A stretch of 17,243 nt of DNA, taken from an uncultured bacterium (GTDB taxonomy: Bacteria > Spirochaetota > Spirochaetia > Sphaerochaetales > Sphaerochaetaceae). Below, one piece after another: positions 14,213 to 17,243 of this stretch. The stretch is from assembly GCA_905215015.1 (NCBI GenBank), contig CAJMOS010000064.1:1-17243 (forward strand), in the 5' to 3' direction. The notes beneath the pieces were generated by a model that worked only from the letters and a program-made list of their open reading frames with translations, did not search any database and had not been told where the DNA came from. How positions within the stretch are numbered: the first letter of the stretch is position 1; every line of letters starts with the position of its first letter. The translations under genes were made by a program, and so were the position numbers.

Positions 14213-14421
14213 CCATGAAACAGCCTCCCTTGCGGGAGGCAGCTCCAAGGAGACAACGCTTGGAGGGGAGAAAGTGTTTCTCTCTATGGCAACACATAGG
14301 GAGAGTATCAGAGGAGAGCGGGTATCGCGTTCCGCTTCCTAGTTCCAGTATCCCCCAGCTTTTTCCGTTTGTGAAGTCTTGATTCCCCTCGTTATTGCAA
14401 GTTTTCCACCTGGCAGGCAGA
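14213..14421. other. Non-coding stretch with a row of hairpins
   Basis: No credible gene lies here. Four hairpins follow each other on the plus strand within about 115 bases: GCCTCCC/GGGAGGC (14223-14240), CTCCAAG/CTTGGAG (14243-14265), CTCTCTATG/CATAGGGAGAG with a 2-base bulge (14280-14305), and AGCGG/CCGCT (14317-14336). None has a directly adjacent T tract; a T5 occurs at 14360-14364. The region could be the 3' untranslated end of the sulfatase message, a weak terminator array, or a small structured RNA. There is no match to an RNA family that I recognise. Confidence 0.4.
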
Positions 14422-14472
14422 GAAGAAAAACGGTGCCACACACATACGAGGGTACGCTGCGTGTGCGGCACC
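14422..14472 (-). terminator. Rho-independent terminator of the HAD-GH105 operon
   Basis: On the minus strand GGTGCCGCACAC pairs with GTGTGTGGCACC (11 pairs and one mismatch) across a 17-base loop, followed by GTTTTTCTTCT. It is 117 bases after the GH105 stop codon. The interval 14473-14588 between them shows no gene. Confidence 0.75.
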
Positions 14473-14588
14473 AATATCAGAAAAGAAGAAATGCCTTACG
14501 TGTTCACGCAGGAACATTTCGATTGTTACGATGGCATCCTTCTCTCCATTTGTGAAGAGCGCCATCCCCCGGTTTCCCGCAATTTTCC

Positions 14589-15707
14589 TCAAAGTTCCGC
14601 GGCTGCCAGCAGGAAAGCGGGAGTACCGTGGGTGTTGTCAGTCAGCCTAGGTTCCTGACGGGTGTAGTACTCATAGGAACCGTCACGGTACGGGCTGTCC
14701 TCTGAGGCCTGCCCAAGACCGGCACTCTTGCAGATGTCCTTCAGGTGGAGTTGTCCATCCTCACTCGTATACACGTCGAGACGAACCATGCTGGAAAAGG
14801 CGCGCCTGGCCACTTTCCGGTAGAGCGCCGGGTCATACGCGTAGCCCTGCCTGACCATGTGGGACAGGAAATAGATGTACATGCTGGTGCAGCTGGTCTC
14901 CAGATAGTTGTATTTGCGGCCAGGCTGGTCGACAATCTGCCACCACATGCCGGTCTCCTTGTCGGCAGCACGGACAAGCGCCTGGGCGAGGTGGTTGGAA
15001 AGCTCGATCAGACGGGCGCGGCAAGCGAAGAACTCCTTGGTGGAAGGCAACAGGTCGCAGACCTCGACGAGAGCCATGGTGAACCAGCCAAGGGCGCGGC
15101 CCCAGATATAGGAGGAACAACCGGTCGTCTGGTCCGCCCACGCCATCTGCCTGGTCTCGTTCCAGGCGTGGAACAGCAAGCCGCTACGCGGATCCAGGGT
15201 GTGCTCGTAGGTCAGGTTGAACTGGAAAAGCATTTCCCTTGCCGCCGCCTTCAGGTCACCCCAGCGCTTGGCGTACTTGATCAGGAAGGTGCCATACATA
15301 TACAGTCCATCGAGCCAGACCTGGTCGGTGTAGATCTTCTTGTGCCAGTACCCTCCGCTCGGGGTACGGGGATGGTCCTTGAATTCCTGCCACATATAGT
15401 CCATCGCCTTCTTGTAACGCTCGTCATGGGTATAGTCGTACAGGTCGAAGAAGTTCTTGCCAGGAGCAAGCAGATCCCAGCTGTAGGCACTCTGGTCATA
15501 CCCGGGTACGGTGCCGTCGGGCATCACGAACTGTTCCATCCACTTGGCAACCCAATCCTTCCACTCAGGATGGTGCAGCGTCGTGCTGGTACGCCAGATG
15601 AACTCCATGGCGATGCCAAGACGATAGTTGTACTGGTTCAATTCCTTGTCGGCCCTCGCCATCAGCGAAAGAGCCATCTTTTCGGCCAGTTTCTGGTTCT
15701 CGGTCAT
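14589..15707 (-). CDS. GH105 family unsaturated uronyl (rhamnogalacturonyl) hydrolase
   Basis: A 372-residue (alpha/alpha)6-barrel enzyme of glycoside hydrolase family 105 (YteR/YesR type). The family removes the unsaturated uronic acid that polysaccharide lyases leave at the non-reducing end. Supporting motifs are YSWDLLAPGKNFFDLYDYT, HPRTPSGGYWHKKIY, VWLDGLYM with D133 at the place of the catalytic Asp of YteR, GLLFHAWNET with H180, and WGRALGWFTMALVE (202-215). The length is normal and there is no signal peptide, so it works in the cytoplasm on imported oligosaccharides. The ATG at 15707 has GGGAGGAAC upstream; an in-frame start at 15782 would add 25 unlikely residues. It lies 46 bases behind the HAD gene and opposite to the sulfatase. 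The substrate may be pectin-derived or a sulfated uronate glycan. GH88 is a related alternative. Confidence 0.9.
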   Translation of the reverse strand: MTENQKLAEKMALSLMARADKELNQYNYRLGIAMEFIWRTSTTLHHPEWKDWVAKWMEQFVMPDGTVPGYDQSAYSWDLLAPGKNFFDLYDYTHDERYKKAMDYMWQEFKDHPRTPSGGYWHKKIYTDQVWLDGLYMYGTFLIKYAKRWGDLKAAAREMLFQFNLTYEHTLDPRSGLLFHAWNETRQMAWADQTTGCSSYIWGRALGWFTMALVEVCDLLPSTKEFFACRARLIELSNHLAQALVRAADKETGMWWQIVDQPGRKYNYLETSCTSMYIYFLSHMVRQGYAYDPALYRKVARRAFSSMVRLDVYTSEDGQLHLKDICKSAGLGQASEDSPYRDGSYEYYTRQEPRLTDNTHGTPAFLLAAAEL

Positions 15708-15753
15708 AGTTCCTCCCTCATCGGTCAACTCAATTACAGCACAGTTCCGCCAC

Positions 15754-16359
15754 TTACCGCAATGGAAGCCCGAGCAGGTCACGCAGCGCCCAGTCGGCGG
15801 GCCAGAGTGGCGTGTCCTGGAAATGAAAGGTCTTCAGCCCTGCCTTCGCCGCCCCCTCGACGTTCTCCTGCAGGTCGTCGACAAACAGACACTCCTTCGG
15901 ATCCACGTGCTCCTTCCTGGTAATTGCGAGAAAAAACTCCGGATCGGGTTTGGAGAGGCGCATGTCGCAGGAAAGATAGCAATGGTCCATCAACGAGGAG
16001 AGCGGGACCATGGCGTCGATGACCTGCCAGTGATAACGGCAGGTATTCGAACCAAGCAGGAGACGGACATCGCCCCGGGCCTTCAGGTCCCGGATGATGT
16101 CGATCACCGGCTGGTTGACCTGCGGGTGGAACATCTCGCAAAACGGGTCGGCGTCCGGGGCGACGTGGAACTTCTCCGCCACGTGGGACCACCACTCCCG
16201 CGGCTGGATGATCCCCTCCATGAGCGGCCTGTCGTACCCGCGGAGGTCCTCGAGGAGCGCCTGTGGGTCGATGCCATAGCGGCGCGCGATCGCGCCTCCG
16301 ACCTGCACGTGGGTGACACACACGCCACCCATATCGAATATCACGCACTTGATTGCCAT
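15754..16359 (-). CDS. HAD superfamily phosphatase (subfamily IA, YihX-like)
   Basis: A 201-residue haloacid-dehalogenase-type hydrolase, probably a sugar-phosphate phosphatase in the cytoplasm. Motif I is VIFDMGGV with nucleophile D9; the third position is Gly instead of the usual Asp, as in the YihX/epoxide-hydrolase-N group. Motif II is GSNT (103-106), motif III is SKPDPEFF with K137, and motif IV is CLFVDDLQENVEGAAKAG with D161-D162. A helical cap lies between motifs I and II. The start MAIKCVIFD at 16359 follows GGAGG by about three bases; longer in-frame extension is not family-like. It is the first gene of the operon with GH105, so its substrate may be a phosphorylated intermediate of the same sugar route, but this is only suggested by position. 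Confidence 0.85.
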   Translation of the reverse strand: MAIKCVIFDMGGVCVTHVQVGGAIARRYGIDPQALLEDLRGYDRPLMEGIIQPREWWSHVAEKFHVAPDADPFCEMFHPQVNQPVIDIIRDLKARGDVRLLLGSNTCRYHWQVIDAMVPLSSLMDHCYLSCDMRLSKPDPEFFLAITRKEHVDPKECLFVDDLQENVEGAAKAGLKTFHFQDTPLWPADWALRDLLGLPLR

Positions 16360-16366
16360 GGCCTCC

Positions 16367-16395
16367 ACTATAGACCAACCCCAGACAACCCACAA
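16367..16395 (-). promoter_or_regulatory. Possible promoter of HAD-GH105 (close to the start codon)
   Basis: Minus strand TTGTGG (16395-16390), 17-base spacer, TATAGT (16372-16367). The -10 is good but lies only 7 bases before the ATG, which would make the message leaderless and leave the ribosome site outside the RNA. An upstream alternative in the AT-rich part has GATAAT at 16427-16422 with no clear -35. Confidence 0.3.
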
Positions 16396-16477
16396 TCAGC
16401 ACAAGGCAAAAATAAATTTTTATTATCTTCAGGATTTATTAATTTTTTGTTACACAAATGTGAAAAATATTCAAAAT

Positions 16478-16507
16478 TTGACAAGCTATTCATTCGGTGC
16501 ACACAAT
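16478..16507 (+). promoter_or_regulatory. Promoter of the substrate-binding protein gene
   Basis: TTGACA (16478-16483), an 18-base spacer and CACAAT (16502-16507). The -35 is perfect, the -10 matches four of six. Directly upstream (16404-16477) is an A/T-rich tract that could act as an UP element. The leader is about 35 bases. Confidence 0.55.
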
Positions 16508-16547
16508 GTAGAAGTCCGCAAGAACAAGCCTAAAGGAGGCATTATCA

Positions 16548-17243
16548 ATGAGGAAGAAACTGTTGGCTCTGGCCGCACTGGCGGCTGTGCTGGTGGCTCC
16601 CGTGCTCGCGCAGGGAGGAAAAGAAAGCGGCACTGCCGCATTGGCAAAGGAGCAGACGCTGGACGTCTACTCGATCATGCCGGAAAAATATGCCACCATC
16701 ATTTTCGACGCATTCACCAAAGACACGGGCATCAAGGTCAATTTCGTCCGTCTTTCTTCAGGAGAGGCGCTGAGCCGCATCCTTGCGGAAAAGGACAACC
16801 CGCAGGTTGACGCCCTTTGGGGCGGACCGTCGGACACCTATGACGCGGGCGTCAAGGAGGGTGTCTTTGCGCAGTATGTGCCGAAAGAGGCCGACAAGAT
16901 TCCTGCCAACCTTCGTTCCGCCGACGGGTACTGGACAGGTATCGGCATCATCCCGCTCTGCTTTCTGACCAACAACAACTTCCTGCAGAAGAACGAACTC
17001 AAAGCCCCCACTTCCTGGCAGGACCTGCTTGACCCCAAGTATACGAAACAGCTGCAGATGGCGGATGCACGGACCAGCGGCACAGCTACCGAGCGCATCT
17101 ACTCTCTGGTCAAGGTCATGGGCGAGGATGAAGCATTCGCCTACCAGAAAAAACTCAACAAGAGCGTCCAGCTGTATACCAAGAGCGGGGCAGGCGGAGC
17201 CATGCCGACCGCTACAGGACAGGCAGCCGGAGGCATCTTCTAT
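16548..17243 (+). CDS. Periplasmic substrate-binding protein of an ABC transporter (Fe(III)-type fold), N-terminal part
   Basis: The first 232 residues of an extracytoplasmic binding protein; the gene runs off the right edge. A signal peptide (MRKKLLALAALAAVLVAPVLA, cleavage near 21-22, mature start QGGKES) has no lipobox Cys. The mature part follows the AfuA/FbpA-type pattern (COG1840): LDVYSIMPEKYATIIFDAF, TGIKVNFVRLSSGEALSRI, VDALWGGPSDTYDAGVKEGVF, YWTGIGIIPLCFLTNN, and a hinge region with SWQDLLDPKYTKQLQMADA. Members of this group bind ferric iron, but also thiamine, phosphonates, sugar phosphates and others, so the ligand is open. The ATG at 16548 follows AAAGGAGG by eight bases. It is divergent from the HAD-GH105 operon, sharing an AT-rich intergenic region. 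Permease and ATPase genes would be expected beyond the window. Confidence 0.9.
   Translation, partial: MRKKLLALAALAAVLVAPVLAQGGKESGTAALAKEQTLDVYSIMPEKYATIIFDAFTKDTGIKVNFVRLSSGEALSRILAEKDNPQVDALWGGPSDTYDAGVKEGVFAQYVPKEADKIPANLRSADGYWTGIGIIPLCFLTNNNFLQKNELKAPTSWQDLLDPKYTKQLQMADARTSGTATERIYSLVKVMGEDEAFAYQKKLNKSVQLYTKSGAGGAMPTATGQAAGGIFY

Noticed and set aside
14185..14382. Short open frame over the end of sulfatase C and the hairpin region
   Set aside because: Its codons follow the hairpins and it has no ribosome site or plausible protein sequence.
14745..15923. A 392-codon open frame on the plus strand
   Set aside because: It is antisense to GH105 and the start of the HAD gene; GC-rich DNA readily yields such frames.
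16450..16464. CACA-aa-TGTG small palindrome upstream of the binding-protein gene, considered as a CRP/Fur-like site
   Set aside because: The arms are only four bases and the flanks do not extend the symmetry or match a CRP or Fur consensus.
16313..16810. A 165-codon plus-strand frame overlapping the binding-protein gene
   Set aside because: It begins inside the divergent HAD gene and crosses the AT-rich promoter region; the frame from 16,548 has a signal peptide and family motifs.
1..17243. tRNA, rRNA, CRISPR arrays, insertion sequences or transposase genes
   Set aside because: I saw no cloverleaf-like tRNA pattern, no regularly spaced repeats and no transposase motifs or IS-like terminal repeats anywhere in the window.

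Overview
The window looks like a chromosomal segment of a spirochaete, most likely of the Treponema/Sphaerochaeta lineage. The GroEL resembles treponemal GroEL as I remember it. The yajC-secD order, an ArgR next to a glucose-6-phosphate isomerase, and a secreted binding protein with an AQGGKES-type mature start fit the same group. This is recognition from memory, not a database search. Most of the DNA is visibly GC-rich; the sulfatase stretch around 11.4-14.2 kb is lower.

Layout. 1-970 (minus): yajC followed by the start of secD, the Sec translocase accessory genes; secD runs off the left edge. 1111-2873 (minus): groL alone, with its own promoter and terminator and no groES beside it. 2907-5424 (minus): a tightly coupled three-gene operon, threonine aldolase -> VTE5/dolichol-kinase-like enzyme -> DUF92 (VTE6-like) enzyme, with 4-bp ATGA overlaps at both joints. 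5521-6049 (plus): an RRM RNA-binding protein with a long structured leader and its own terminator. 6059-6607 (minus): an FMN/Fe-S type flavoprotein whose Shine-Dalgarno lies inside a perfect 11-bp inverted repeat. 6691-9113 (minus): lemA and a DUF2207 membrane protein.

9200-11364 (plus): argR, with an ARG-box-like site on its promoter, overlaps pgi by one base; a strong terminator follows. 11369-14212 holds three sulfatase genes. Two are remnants facing away from each other and missing both N-termini, as if one deletion removed the middle of a divergent pair. The third is intact with a complete active site. 14213-14588 has no gene but holds a run of hairpins and the terminator of the next operon. 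14589-16359 (minus): a HAD phosphatase followed by a GH105 unsaturated uronyl hydrolase. 16478-17243 (plus): the start of a periplasmic binding protein of an ABC importer, running off the right edge.

How they fit together. The left half is housekeeping (protein export, folding, glycolysis, arginine regulation). The right end looks like a small carbohydrate-use region: a possible importer component, then cytoplasmic sulfatase, GH105 and HAD enzymes without signal peptides, suggesting that short sulfated or unsaturated uronic oligosaccharides are imported and finished inside the cell. The most interesting item is the coupled VTE5-like/VTE6-like pair. In plants and cyanobacteria these two families phosphorylate phytol in two steps; here they sit in an apparently non-photosynthetic bacterium and could form a prenyl-alcohol salvage route.
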